Positions 39,221 through 48,594 of a stretch of 64,000 bases of DNA are shown one piece after another (the first letter of the stretch is position 1; each line of letters opens with the position of its first letter). The notes beneath the pieces are model-generated. The model searched no databases. It was not told the DNA's origin and was given only the letters and a program-made list of their open reading frames with translations. The DNA lies in assembly GCA_945612235.1 (NCBI GenBank), contig CALZAE010000001.1, forward strand, positions 1 through 64,000, given 5' to 3'. The translations under genes were made by a program, and so were the position numbers. The DNA is from an uncultured Gammaproteobacteria bacterium. Lineage in GTDB: Bacteria > Pseudomonadota > Gammaproteobacteria > Pseudomonadales > Pseudomonadaceae.

Positions 39221-40312
39221 TTAAATATGAGTGACCTGCACCTCTACAGAACACTCATTACTAGCCAGCACACGCTGGTAGCGGTAACACTCCCCAATCA
39301 GTTGTCGTGTGATGCGTCCCTCTTCCAGTAGTAAATTAAGATGTGCCAAGACCTCACCATTAGCGAGCAGCACATCAAACGATGAGCGCACACGTGGAAA
39401 CATAAACCGCATCAGCTCATCCGCAGTTCGTGCCTCACACATATGCTCCAGTAACCGATCCAGATGACCCTGATGGTGCTCGGTTAATTGTTCTAAGCGA
39501 TGGTGCAAGCCATAAAAAGGCCGCTCATGCGCCGGCAGAACTAACACGTCATCTGAGACACAACGCAATCCTTGCAAACTGTCCAACCATTCTTTTAAAG
39601 GATTAGCGTCCGGCTCCGTCACCGTCACACAGACACTTGAAGTGATACGCGGCAAAACCTGATCACCTGAAATAAATAAGCCCGCTTGGCGGTTATACAA
39701 ACATGCATGCTCAGGCGAGTGCCCTGAGGCAATCACCACTTCCCAATCGTGATGACCGATGCGCAACACCTGATTGGCTACTAAACGGTTGTAGCTTTCA
39801 GGTGCATCCTGCACATAACTGCTGTCGCCCATCACGCTGAGCAAGCCCGATATATCTTCATCTGGCATACCGCTGTGGCGATAAAACTGGCTCATTTGCC
39901 AGCCCATACCACCCTCAGTCGATGGGCTAACAAACAACGCCTGATACTCACCGCGCGTCATATATACAGGGCACTGAAAACGATCCGCCAACCAGCCTAA
40001 TGAGCCGCAATGGTCATAATGAAAGTGCGTGGCGATCACGGCTTTGACTGGCGCATCCTGCATCACTTCAGTAAAGACACGCTCCCATACATCACGGGTT
40101 TGTTGCGTGCCTAAACCGGTATCGACAATAACCCAGCCGTCACCATGCTCTAAAAGATACAAGTTGATGTGATCTAGACCAAAAGGTAGCGGCATACGCA
40201 GCCACACCACGCCTTCAGCGACCACCTGCCAATCTCCTCGCTCAGGTGGCGTTGTCCAAGGGAAGCTCAGCTCAAAATGCTTCTGTTCGGTCGGGGCTGG
40301 GTAATGTCTCAT
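39221..40312 (-). CDS. Metallo-beta-lactamase fold hydrolase
   Basis: 363 aa; THFHYDHCGSLGWLADRF and ASGHSPEHACLYNRQAGLFISGDQVLP. Confidence 0.9.
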   Translation of the reverse strand: MRHYPAPTEQKHFELSFPWTTPPERGDWQVVAEGVVWLRMPLPFGLDHINLYLLEHGDGWVIVDTGLGTQQTRDVWERVFTEVMQDAPVKAVIATHFHYDHCGSLGWLADRFQCPVYMTRGEYQALFVSPSTEGGMGWQMSQFYRHSGMPDEDISGLLSVMGDSSYVQDAPESYNRLVANQVLRIGHHDWEVVIASGHSPEHACLYNRQAGLFISGDQVLPRITSSVCVTVTEPDANPLKEWLDSLQGLRCVSDDVLVLPAHERPFYGLHHRLEQLTEHHQGHLDRLLEHMCEARTADELMRFMFPRVRSSFDVLLANGEVLAHLNLLLEEGRITRQLIGECYRYQRVLASNECSVEVQVTHI

Positions 40313-42189
40313 GCACCACTCCCGACAAAAGGCGGCAACGCATTACGAGCCAGCACTTCATCACTGTAAGGGCTGTAGGTGTTGTGAATGTCATCTTTGA
40401 TATACAAATCATCAGCAAAGCTGTCAGGGTTATAGCCCTCTTTTTGTAAATCAATTTTGCGATGCTTAAAGGTAGTGGTCATATCTGCCTGATACCCCAC
40501 ACGCAAAAACACCGGGCGCGCATAGTGCGGCAAACGCTCACACACAAACTGGTAAAAGGCTTGGGGATCAAACTCACAATCTGGCTGCATCACCACTTGC
40601 GCCATACCCGCACGGCCTTCATGCTCAGGCACAGTTACACCATAGATATTGATGAACTCCATGCCGGCAAAATCACCTAATTCTGAAGCCACCTCTTGAG
40701 TGGAGACGTTTTCACTTTTCCAGCGGAAGGTATCGCCCATACGGTCAACAAAATAACAGTAACCATTGGCGTCGTAGCGCAACAAGTCACCGGAGCTCCA
40801 CCAAGCATCGCCCTTCTGGAACACATCTCTTAAAATTTTAGTTTCTGTGGCCGCAGCAGAGGTATAGCCTTCAAAGCGACCCGCACCGATCTCAGGCGAA
40901 TCGACAATAAAACCTACCGCTTCACCAATCTCTCCTGGCTGGCAATGCACATAGAAACCATTTTCATCACGCACATGCATTTGCGTTTCTGGATCGATGC
41001 GCAATAAGCGTAAGTTGGTTTTTTCCCAGTTCGGAATACGGCCACATGAGCCGATGTAGTTCTCAAGATTAATGGTTGAAGTATTCGCTTCTGTGGAACC
41101 CCAGCCTTCGTATACATCAAGCTGACCAAAACGCTCAACCCAGCGACGCCAACTGTCAGCCGTTAAACCCGCACCCAGCATGCAGCGCAATGAGTTGTTC
41201 TTTTCCTCAGGCGCTTCTGGACGATTTAATAAATAGCGGCAAATCTCGCCCACATATTGGAAAACCGTCACACCATGCGTGCGCACATCGGACCAAAAAC
41301 GGCTGGCACTGAATTTGCGACGAATCACAATCGAAGCGCCCGACGATAATGCAGTGGAGGCCACTGAGGTTGCTGCAGCACCGTGATACAAAGGTAAGCA
41401 GCAATAGAAGACATCATTCGTATCAGTTTCGAGGGTAACTTCCATCACATTACCTGATGTCATCCAACGCATGTGGCTGTAACGTGCGGCTTTAGGTAAG
41501 CCGGTCGTACCTGACGTGAAGATGTAAAGCATGTCATCTTCAGCGCGAATACCTGCACGTAATGCTGCATCAGGTCGAGCCGTTGAAGCACGCTCGACCT
41601 CAACAGAGAAATTATGATCAAAACTAGCAAGCTGCTCAGCATCAGCAACGTTTTCAGCATCGGGGATCAACCACTGCGGCCACTCTTGTGTTTCAGGCGT
41701 TTCCAAAAATGGCGTAATACATTCCTCACCAACCAGCACAATTTTAGTACCCGTGGCTTGCAATACATGCGTCAACGGATTGCCTTGCAAGTGGTAGTTC
41801 ACCAATGCTGATACTGCACCGATCTTAGCGAGCGCGAACCAGCAAAAAAACAACTCTGGACGATTCTCTAAGGCGACCGCGCAGACATCACCAGGCTGAA
41901 CTCCACGCGCAACAAATGTATTAGCGTACTGATTAACGCGCTCATCTACTTCTTTATAGGTGTAGCTGCGATCACCATAAATCAGAAAAGGCCGATCAGA
42001 AAACTTGTCGACTTGGTCTTCAATGCGCTGTCCTAACGTATATAAATCGCTTGGCTTAATCTGCCCAGCAACCTTTGAACGTAAATCATGTTTTGCTTGA
42101 GCACGATCAACGACTGGATGATGTACTGACTGATCACTATTTTTATTTTTATCGCATGAGTCAACGTTGAGCATATGCACTCCGGTCAT
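40309..42189 (-). CDS. FATP/FadD-type long-chain or steroid acyl-CoA synthetase
   Basis: 626 aa; YIFTSGTTGLPKAARYSHMRW, WGSTEANTSTINLENYIGSCGRIP. Confidence 0.85.
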   Translation of the reverse strand: MTGVHMLNVDSCDKNKNSDQSVHHPVVDRAQAKHDLRSKVAGQIKPSDLYTLGQRIEDQVDKFSDRPFLIYGDRSYTYKEVDERVNQYANTFVARGVQPGDVCAVALENRPELFFCWFALAKIGAVSALVNYHLQGNPLTHVLQATGTKIVLVGEECITPFLETPETQEWPQWLIPDAENVADAEQLASFDHNFSVEVERASTARPDAALRAGIRAEDDMLYIFTSGTTGLPKAARYSHMRWMTSGNVMEVTLETDTNDVFYCCLPLYHGAAATSVASTALSSGASIVIRRKFSASRFWSDVRTHGVTVFQYVGEICRYLLNRPEAPEEKNNSLRCMLGAGLTADSWRRWVERFGQLDVYEGWGSTEANTSTINLENYIGSCGRIPNWEKTNLRLLRIDPETQMHVRDENGFYVHCQPGEIGEAVGFIVDSPEIGAGRFEGYTSAAATETKILRDVFQKGDAWWSSGDLLRYDANGYCYFVDRMGDTFRWKSENVSTQEVASELGDFAGMEFINIYGVTVPEHEGRAGMAQVVMQPDCEFDPQAFYQFVCERLPHYARPVFLRVGYQADMTTTFKHRKIDLQKEGYNPDSFADDLYIKDDIHNTYSPYSDEVLARNALPPFVGSGA

Positions 42190-42289
42190 GAGTCAAATTT
42201 ATCTTCGCCAGCCAAACCAATTAAACAATTTTCAGGTCGGCGCTATAGGTAACGTAAAGCCAGATTATGAAAGGCCATAGCACGGAGCA

Positions 42290-42305
42290 TCGTCCGTAAA
42301 GACTA
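42290..42305 (-). promoter_or_regulatory. Cluster motif site (TCGTC CGTAAA GACTA)
   Basis: Centred ~108 bp upstream of the FadD-type gene. Confidence 0.72.
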
Positions 42306-42336
42306 AATCGGTAATACATTAAGATGGCTGACCAAG

Positions 42337-42352
42337 TGGTCTAAATGGACGA
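42337..42352 (+). promoter_or_regulatory. Cluster motif site (TGGTC TAAATG GACGA)
   Basis: Centred ~75 bp upstream of the MFS gene, opposite orientation to its neighbour. Confidence 0.72.
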
Positions 42353-42419
42353 TGTCGTTTAAGCGACCTGACGGCAATGATTAGTCACGCACAACAATAA
42401 TGATAAGAGATGTACATTT

Positions 42420-43769
42420 ATGGCCCACCCCACAGACAAAGTACCTGGCAACGCGCATTACGCATTAGTATTACTGGCAATAATTTATGTATTGAGTTAC
42501 ATCGACCGCCTAGTGATTTCGGTATTGATTGAGCCGATTAAGGCTGAATTTTTAGTCTCCGACACCATGATGGGCTTGCTCACGGGTGTTGCTTTTGCAA
42601 TTTTCTACACGGCCTTTGGTTTACCTTTAGGTCGTCTTTCTGATCGCGTCGGCCGTAAAGTTGTGATTGCTGTCGCCTGTATCGTCTGGAGCATCTTCAC
42701 CATGTTCAGCGGTATTGCGGCCAGCTTTTTTATGCTGGTTTTACTGCGTATTGGTGTCGCTGTCGGTGAAGCAGGAGCCGGTGCACCCTCGGTGGCGATG
42801 ATTTCCGAGTTATATCCGCCACGTTTACGCGCACGCGCACTGGCTATCTTTGGTCTAGGCCCAGCGCTCGGCGCGGTTTTGGGCATAGGTTTTGGTGGTG
42901 TGTTGGCAGAGATGTACGGCTGGCGCGCCACTTTAATTATTGTCGGCGCACCTGGCGTTCTTGTCGGTCTGATTTTTGCATTTACCGTTAAAAGCCCCAA
43001 GCAAACCATGTCAGCCAGCAAAGGCATACCTGAAGAAGGCATGTTGCGTACGGCTTTTTCTCTATTGAAAATCCCCAGCATGTTAATGATTGTACTGGCC
43101 GGTGGCGCAGCTGCAGTGACCGGTTATGCCATTCAAATGTGGACCCCCAGCTTTATGATCCGCTCACACCAAATCACCATCCAAGATGCAGGGATGTTAA
43201 TGGGTATTGGTGGCGGCGGTATTTCGTTACTTGGTACGCTCGTGTGCGGTTATGTCACCGATAAAATGTCAGCGCGCGATCCAGGCTGGCAGCTGGGCAC
43301 AGCTCTGGCTGGCACCTTGATCAGTATTCCTTTAGCCATGGCATTTTATCTATGGCCGGCTGGCACCGCGTTTTCAATTGGCAGCCTTGCGGTCCCCACA
43401 GGTTTCTTATTCTATATGGGCTTTGCCTTCTTTGGTGTGTGGTGGACGATCCCATCATTTAGCGCACTATCGCGCATATTACCCAGCAACAAACTGGCAC
43501 AAGGTACCGCGCTATTCTTTATGAGCGTAACCCTCTTGGGTGCCGGTCTTGGCCCTGTTGTTGCGGGCTTCATCAGCGACACCCTACACAATATTATTGG
43601 TGGCGTTGAAGCCTTGCGCTACGCCTTAGTAGCGACTACAAGCTTGCTCCTTATACCTTGCTTGTTCTTTTTGAGCGCTATTCCAAAATACCGTAAACAA
43701 CTGCTGGACAATACTCCTGCATCAACCACTACCACTATCGCGCCGGGTGTTAAACCAGCCGTTTCTTAA
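42420..43769 (+). CDS. MFS transporter
   Basis: 449 aa, 12-TM pattern; GLPLGRLSDRVGRKVVI MFS signature. Confidence 0.92.
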   Translation: MAHPTDKVPGNAHYALVLLAIIYVLSYIDRLVISVLIEPIKAEFLVSDTMMGLLTGVAFAIFYTAFGLPLGRLSDRVGRKVVIAVACIVWSIFTMFSGIAASFFMLVLLRIGVAVGEAGAGAPSVAMISELYPPRLRARALAIFGLGPALGAVLGIGFGGVLAEMYGWRATLIIVGAPGVLVGLIFAFTVKSPKQTMSASKGIPEEGMLRTAFSLLKIPSMLMIVLAGGAAAVTGYAIQMWTPSFMIRSHQITIQDAGMLMGIGGGGISLLGTLVCGYVTDKMSARDPGWQLGTALAGTLISIPLAMAFYLWPAGTAFSIGSLAVPTGFLFYMGFAFFGVWWTIPSFSALSRILPSNKLAQGTALFFMSVTLLGAGLGPVVAGFISDTLHNIIGGVEALRYALVATTSLLLIPCLFFLSAIPKYRKQLLDNTPASTTTTIAPGVKPAVS

Positions 43770-43781
43770 AAGGATATATTC

Positions 43782-44618
43782 ATGACTCAAGTTAAAGATC
43801 TGCCACTACCTGTCGGTAAATACGCCAAACTGGACAATGGTTTGACGCTGCACTACTTAGATATTGGCGACGGCCCTGTTGTGGTCTGGCTGCACGGTTC
43901 AGGCCCAGGCGCCAGTGGTTTCAGTAACTTTAAAGGCAACTACCCCGCTTTTGATAATGCTGGCTTTCGTAATATTGTTCTCGATTTACCCGGTTTTGGT
44001 CGTTCTGATAAACCCGACAATGTGAACTACGATTTAGCGTTTTTTGTAGAAAACCTCAAGTTACTGCTCGATAACATCGGCATTACCAGCTGCACATTAT
44101 TGGGTAACTCACTGGGTGGTGCGATTGCTTTGGGCTACACACTGGACAACCCAGAGCGTGTGGACAACTTAATATTGATGGCACCAGGCGGTGTTGAAGA
44201 GCGTGAAACCTACTTCGAAATGGAAGGTATTAAACGCATGGTCGAAGTCTATGCCCAAGGCCCAATGGGCGTTGAGCAAATGCGCCAAGTGATGACCTTA
44301 CAGCTCTATGACAGCAGCCAACTGCAAGACAGCATTTTAGAAGAGCGCGCAGCCGTAGCGGTCACTCAGCCTGCGAACTTATTTACCACCATGATGGTGC
44401 CGAATATGACCGAGCGCTTACACGAAATTAAGTGCCCGATTCTTGGCTTCTGGGGAACAGACGATCGTTTCAACCCTGCCAGCGGTACGTTTAAAGTGTT
44501 GGAAAATGCACCCCATGCGCGCTTTACCTTATTGAACCGTTGCGGTCACTGGGTACAAGTTGAGCACAAAGAACTCTTTAATCGCCAGTGCCTGAACTTT
44601 TTGCGCGAAACTGAGTGA
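43782..44618 (+). CDS. hsaD: HsaD/TesD-like alpha/beta hydrolase (meta-cleavage product hydrolase)
   Basis: 278 aa; WLHGSGPGASGFSNFKGNYPAF, LLGNSLGGAIALGY nucleophile elbow, NRCGHWVQVEHKELFN. Confidence 0.88.
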   Translation: MTQVKDLPLPVGKYAKLDNGLTLHYLDIGDGPVVVWLHGSGPGASGFSNFKGNYPAFDNAGFRNIVLDLPGFGRSDKPDNVNYDLAFFVENLKLLLDNIGITSCTLLGNSLGGAIALGYTLDNPERVDNLILMAPGGVEERETYFEMEGIKRMVEVYAQGPMGVEQMRQVMTLQLYDSSQLQDSILEERAAVAVTQPANLFTTMMVPNMTERLHEIKCPILGFWGTDDRFNPASGTFKVLENAPHARFTLLNRCGHWVQVEHKELFNRQCLNFLRETE

Positions 44619-44661
44619 TCGACTTTTTAAAACTCAATTGTAAATATCAGGAAAAATAATA

Positions 44662-46788
44662 ATGACCCAATACAAACATCTGCTGAGCCCAGGAAAACTG
44701 GGCCCGATTGACCTGCGTAACCGTATCGTACTCTCCCCGATGGGTGATAACTTCTCCGACCCTGATGGCTATTGCACCGAACAGATGCAGGCCTACTATG
44801 AGGCTCGCGCAGCAGGTGGCGCTGGCCTGATTATTATGGGTTCGGTGTCGATCGCCTTCCCACATGGCACCGCTGAGCCTTTTCAGTGTGCCATCTCGGA
44901 TGATAAATACATCCCAGGTTTAGCCAAGCTTGCAGAAAATGTACACAAGCATGGCGCGAAAGTGGCTATGCAAATCCAGCACGCGGGTAAAGTATCCGCG
45001 CGCGACTTAGCTGAAGGCCGCGACCTATGGGTGCCATCGATGCCACGTGCAGTGAAAAACGACATTATGTCGTCACTGACAAAAGAGGAAATGGGCAAGT
45101 TTATTAGCTCGCAGCGCCGTGATAACAACCCCACCATTCGCGTGATGGATAAAGCCGATATCGCGCAAATGGTTGAATGGTTTGCCGCTGCCGCTGAGCG
45201 TGCAGAACGCGCAGGCTTTGATGGTGTTGAGATCCATGCTGCGCACAACTACATTATTGCCGGTTTCTTATCGCCCTATCACAACCAGCGTGATGATGAA
45301 TACGGCGGATCCTTTGAAAACCGCGTACGCTTTTTCCGTGAAGTGCTGCAAGCGGTACGCGCGCGCGTTAAGCCTGACTTTGGCGTGTGGGTGCGTATTG
45401 ATGCGTACGAAATGCACACTGAAGGCGGGATTAACTTAGAAGAAGCAAAAAAAGTCGCACAAATTGCTGAAGAAGAAGGCATGGATGCTATTGCCGTCTC
45501 AGCCTACGCCACTCTCACTACGGGCTCAGCCTTTACCGATGCGCCTTTAGTGCAAAAACCCGCGGGTTATTTAGACTGGGCTGCGCAGGTTAAGTCTGTG
45601 GTCAATACCTCAGTGATTGCTCTGGGACGTATCGAGCCTGATGTAGGTAATAAAGCCATTGCTGATGGCAAGTGTGATTTTATTGCCATGGGCCGTAAGT
45701 TACTGGCGGACCCTGAGCTGCCCAACAAGTTGATTGCTGGCACGTCTGAGCTGATTCGCCCATGCCTCTATTGCTATGTATGTGTGAGCCAAATCTTTAT
45801 TAATGAACGCATTAAATGCGCTGCCAACCCGTTCACTGGGCAAGAGTTTCAAAAAGTTATTCTACCTGCCGCACAAAATAAGCATGTCGTGATTATCGGT
45901 GGTGGCCCAGCGGGTATGGAAGCCGCGCGCATCGCAACTTTACGCGGTCATAAAGTCACCTTACTCGAGCGCAGTAATCGACTGGGCGGCACACTGTTCT
46001 TTGCCGCACTGGCCTACCCTGAAAACGGTGTCTTGCTGGACAACCTAACCGCTCAAGTGAAAGCACTCAATATTGATATTCGCTATAACACTGAAGCCAC
46101 ACCGGAGTTATTGAGCAGCTTAAATGCCGATCAAATCTTTGTGGCAACCGGTGCCAAGCGTGATGCACCCAATATTGCCGGTGCTGAGATGAAGCATGTC
46201 TGGAGTGGTGATGAACTGCGTCGTTTAATGACTGGTGATCGTGCCGATGAGATTGCGAAAAACAAACTCTCACTCACACAACGCACCATGATGAAAGCCG
46301 GTAGCCTCAGTGGAGCTACCAACAGCCGTGACGCGCTGCAAGGTCTCTCCAAGCTGTGGATGCCGCTGGGTAAAAAAGTCGTCATTATTGGTGGCGGCTT
46401 AGTAGGCCTAGAGCTGGCTGAGTTCTTGATTGAGCGCGGTCGTAATGTCACTGTACTCGAGCCTGGCCCATCCTTAGGTGCGGAGCTGTCCATTGTGCGC
46501 CGCTGGCGTGTGCTGGATAACCTGCGCGACCATCATGTCCCGATGCTGACCCACTGCGTGATCAATTCGATTGATAAAGACCACGTGCACTACCAAGATA
46601 AAGACGGTGTGGCACATAGCATTGCAGCCAACTCTGTTGTGCTTGCGGTCGGCGCCAGTCCAGACCACAGCCTAGCTGACAATCTGAACGCTCTCGGTTT
46701 TAGCACGCAGACCATTGGTGACTGCGATAACCTAGGTTACATCGAAGGCGCTTTAAGCAGCGGCACCAAAGCGGCACTCGCTCTTTAA
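44662..46788 (+). CDS. OYE/Fe-S/FAD multidomain oxidoreductase (2,4-dienoyl-CoA reductase / BaiCD-like)
   Basis: 708 aa; N-terminal OYE TIM barrel, RPCLYCYVCVSQIF cysteine cluster, VVIIGGGPAGMEAARIA and VVIIGGGLVGLELAEFL. Confidence 0.9.
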   Translation: MTQYKHLLSPGKLGPIDLRNRIVLSPMGDNFSDPDGYCTEQMQAYYEARAAGGAGLIIMGSVSIAFPHGTAEPFQCAISDDKYIPGLAKLAENVHKHGAKVAMQIQHAGKVSARDLAEGRDLWVPSMPRAVKNDIMSSLTKEEMGKFISSQRRDNNPTIRVMDKADIAQMVEWFAAAAERAERAGFDGVEIHAAHNYIIAGFLSPYHNQRDDEYGGSFENRVRFFREVLQAVRARVKPDFGVWVRIDAYEMHTEGGINLEEAKKVAQIAEEEGMDAIAVSAYATLTTGSAFTDAPLVQKPAGYLDWAAQVKSVVNTSVIALGRIEPDVGNKAIADGKCDFIAMGRKLLADPELPNKLIAGTSELIRPCLYCYVCVSQIFINERIKCAANPFTGQEFQKVILPAAQNKHVVIIGGGPAGMEAARIATLRGHKVTLLERSNRLGGTLFFAALAYPENGVLLDNLTAQVKALNIDIRYNTEATPELLSSLNADQIFVATGAKRDAPNIAGAEMKHVWSGDELRRLMTGDRADEIAKNKLSLTQRTMMKAGSLSGATNSRDALQGLSKLWMPLGKKVVIIGGGLVGLELAEFLIERGRNVTVLEPGPSLGAELSIVRRWRVLDNLRDHHVPMLTHCVINSIDKDHVHYQDKDGVAHSIAANSVVLAVGASPDHSLADNLNALGFSTQTIGDCDNLGYIEGALSSGTKAALAL

Positions 46789-46806
46789 TCCTGATTATTG
46801 AGCAAC

Positions 46807-46842
46807 AAAAAAGGCGGCTTATATATAAGCCGCCTTTTTTTA
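46807..46842. terminator. Bidirectional terminator
   Basis: AAAAAAGGCGGCTTATATATAAGCCGCCTTTTTTT between convergent genes. Confidence 0.88.
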
Positions 46843-46907
46843 TCTCTGATATCTCATCCGTACGGATGTTGAAGCCACCTGCACCACTCGGGTGCAGGCT
46901 TATCGCT

Positions 46908-48584
46908 TTACTCTAAACCTGCATACTCTTTACGCACTGCAGCTTTTAAAAGCTTACCCGTTGCGCTGCGCGGTAGAGGCTGCTGAGCAAACCAAATCTG
47001 CTCAGGCAACTTATACGCAGCCAAACGCTCAGCCATAAAGGCGGTTAAGTCTTCAGCAGACAGCTCAGTACGGGTGCGTACTACCATGCCCACAGTCTCA
47101 CCAAAGTTGGCGTCAGGCAGCATAAATACAGCGGCTTCTTCCACTTCTGGATGCTCACTGGCGCAGTGCTCCACTTCCACAGCAGAGATATTTTCGCCAC
47201 CGCGAATAATAATATCCTTAATGCGATCCGTGATGTAGAGCATGCCATTGTCATCTAAATAGCCCACGTCACCGGTGAAGAACCAACCATCCTTCATCAC
47301 TTCTTGTGTGGCTTCAGGCTTATTCCAATAGCCACTCATTAAAGCGGATGTGCGCAGCCAAATCGGCCCACTGGTGCCTGTTGGCGCAGATGCATCCGGG
47401 CTTTCACCAATAATGACGTCCACCAAAGGCAGTGGCCAACCCACCGACTCAGGGAAGGTCATAAACTGATTACCACCGTGCGCGGCACAAATGCCATTAC
47501 TCTCAGTCATGCCGTAACCATTGCCCGATAAAGCCATAGGCTTACTCTCAAGCAACTTATCCAGCAAGGCCCGCGAAGCAGCGCTGCCGCCCAGTCCGAG
47601 CGCAAATAAAGTGTCGGTATCTGAACTGGCAAACCGCTCACTGTGAATCAATTGCTGCATCATGGTGGGCACACCCGCAAACTGGGTGATTTTCTCATCA
47701 CGAATCGTATTGATCGCGTCATCTACGTCCCACTTATAGATAATCACCAAACGGCGACCACTGCGCAAAGCACTCATAAACTGCGAGAGCAAGCCGCTCA
47801 CGTGGAACATTGGGTACGCCAATAACATCGTTGGCTGCAGACCTGAATCCAATAACGGCTGAACCCGCTCGGGCGAGGTCATATAGGCCAGTGCACCTTG
47901 GAAATCCAAAGCATACAGCGCCTGACACACTGCCTTATGGCTCGACACAACACCTTTGGCCTGACCTGTAGTCCCTGAGGTATACAAAATCAATGCTGGA
48001 TCCTGCGGATCAGGCTGCGCCAACACAGCTTCTTCAGGTGCATGATTCAGCATGCTCACCCAGCTGCGATCACCGGGTCTTAAGGGTGTTTCATCGGCGA
48101 CAATAATAGTAATGTCATCGCTCAATTCTTTAAGCAATTCATAGCGCTGTGGATCACAAAACACTACACGTGCGCCACAGTCTTCAATGGCGTACAGCAA
48201 CTCTTCTGCAGTACTCCAGCTGTTGATCGGTACTGGAATCGCACCCACCTGCACTGCTGCCATAAAAGAGATCATCCAAGCCGGACGGTTGCGCATGGCA
48301 ATCGCAATACGGTCACCTTTAACGACCGCTAACTCTTGTTGCAATGCCGCGGTAATTTTATCCGCTTTAGTAAAAAACTCGTTATAGGTGTAGCTCTGCC
48401 CCTGCCATCTGACAAAAGGCTTATCGCCGTGCTCACGTCCAACCTGCAGAGCCTCGACAACATCATGCGGTGCATTGGCAAACTCAGGAATACCCTGCTC
48501 GCCTTTAATCACTGCAAAAGGTGAGGCTTGGTGAATTAACTGACCCCAAGCCGTGCGCCAACCTTGTATTTGCTCATTGATCAT
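46908..48584 (-). CDS. AMP-dependent acyl-CoA ligase
   Basis: LILYTSGTTGQAKGVVSSHKAV, GWFFTGDVGYLDDNGMLYITDRIKDIIIRGGENIS; start trimmed to MINEQIQGW. Confidence 0.9.
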   Translation of the reverse strand: MINEQIQGWRTAWGQLIHQASPFAVIKGEQGIPEFANAPHDVVEALQVGREHGDKPFVRWQGQSYTYNEFFTKADKITAALQQELAVVKGDRIAIAMRNRPAWMISFMAAVQVGAIPVPINSWSTAEELLYAIEDCGARVVFCDPQRYELLKELSDDITIIVADETPLRPGDRSWVSMLNHAPEEAVLAQPDPQDPALILYTSGTTGQAKGVVSSHKAVCQALYALDFQGALAYMTSPERVQPLLDSGLQPTMLLAYPMFHVSGLLSQFMSALRSGRRLVIIYKWDVDDAINTIRDEKITQFAGVPTMMQQLIHSERFASSDTDTLFALGLGGSAASRALLDKLLESKPMALSGNGYGMTESNGICAAHGGNQFMTFPESVGWPLPLVDVIIGESPDASAPTGTSGPIWLRTSALMSGYWNKPEATQEVMKDGWFFTGDVGYLDDNGMLYITDRIKDIIIRGGENISAVEVEHCASEHPEVEEAAVFMLPDANFGETVGMVVRTRTELSAEDLTAFMAERLAAYKLPEQIWFAQQPLPRSATGKLLKAAVRKEYAGLE

Positions 48585-48594
48585 AACCATTCCC

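Noticed and set aside
42605-43081. 158-aa minus-strand ORF inside the MFS gene
   Set aside because: Low-complexity P/A/K/R-rich translation antisense to a clear transporter; likely spurious.
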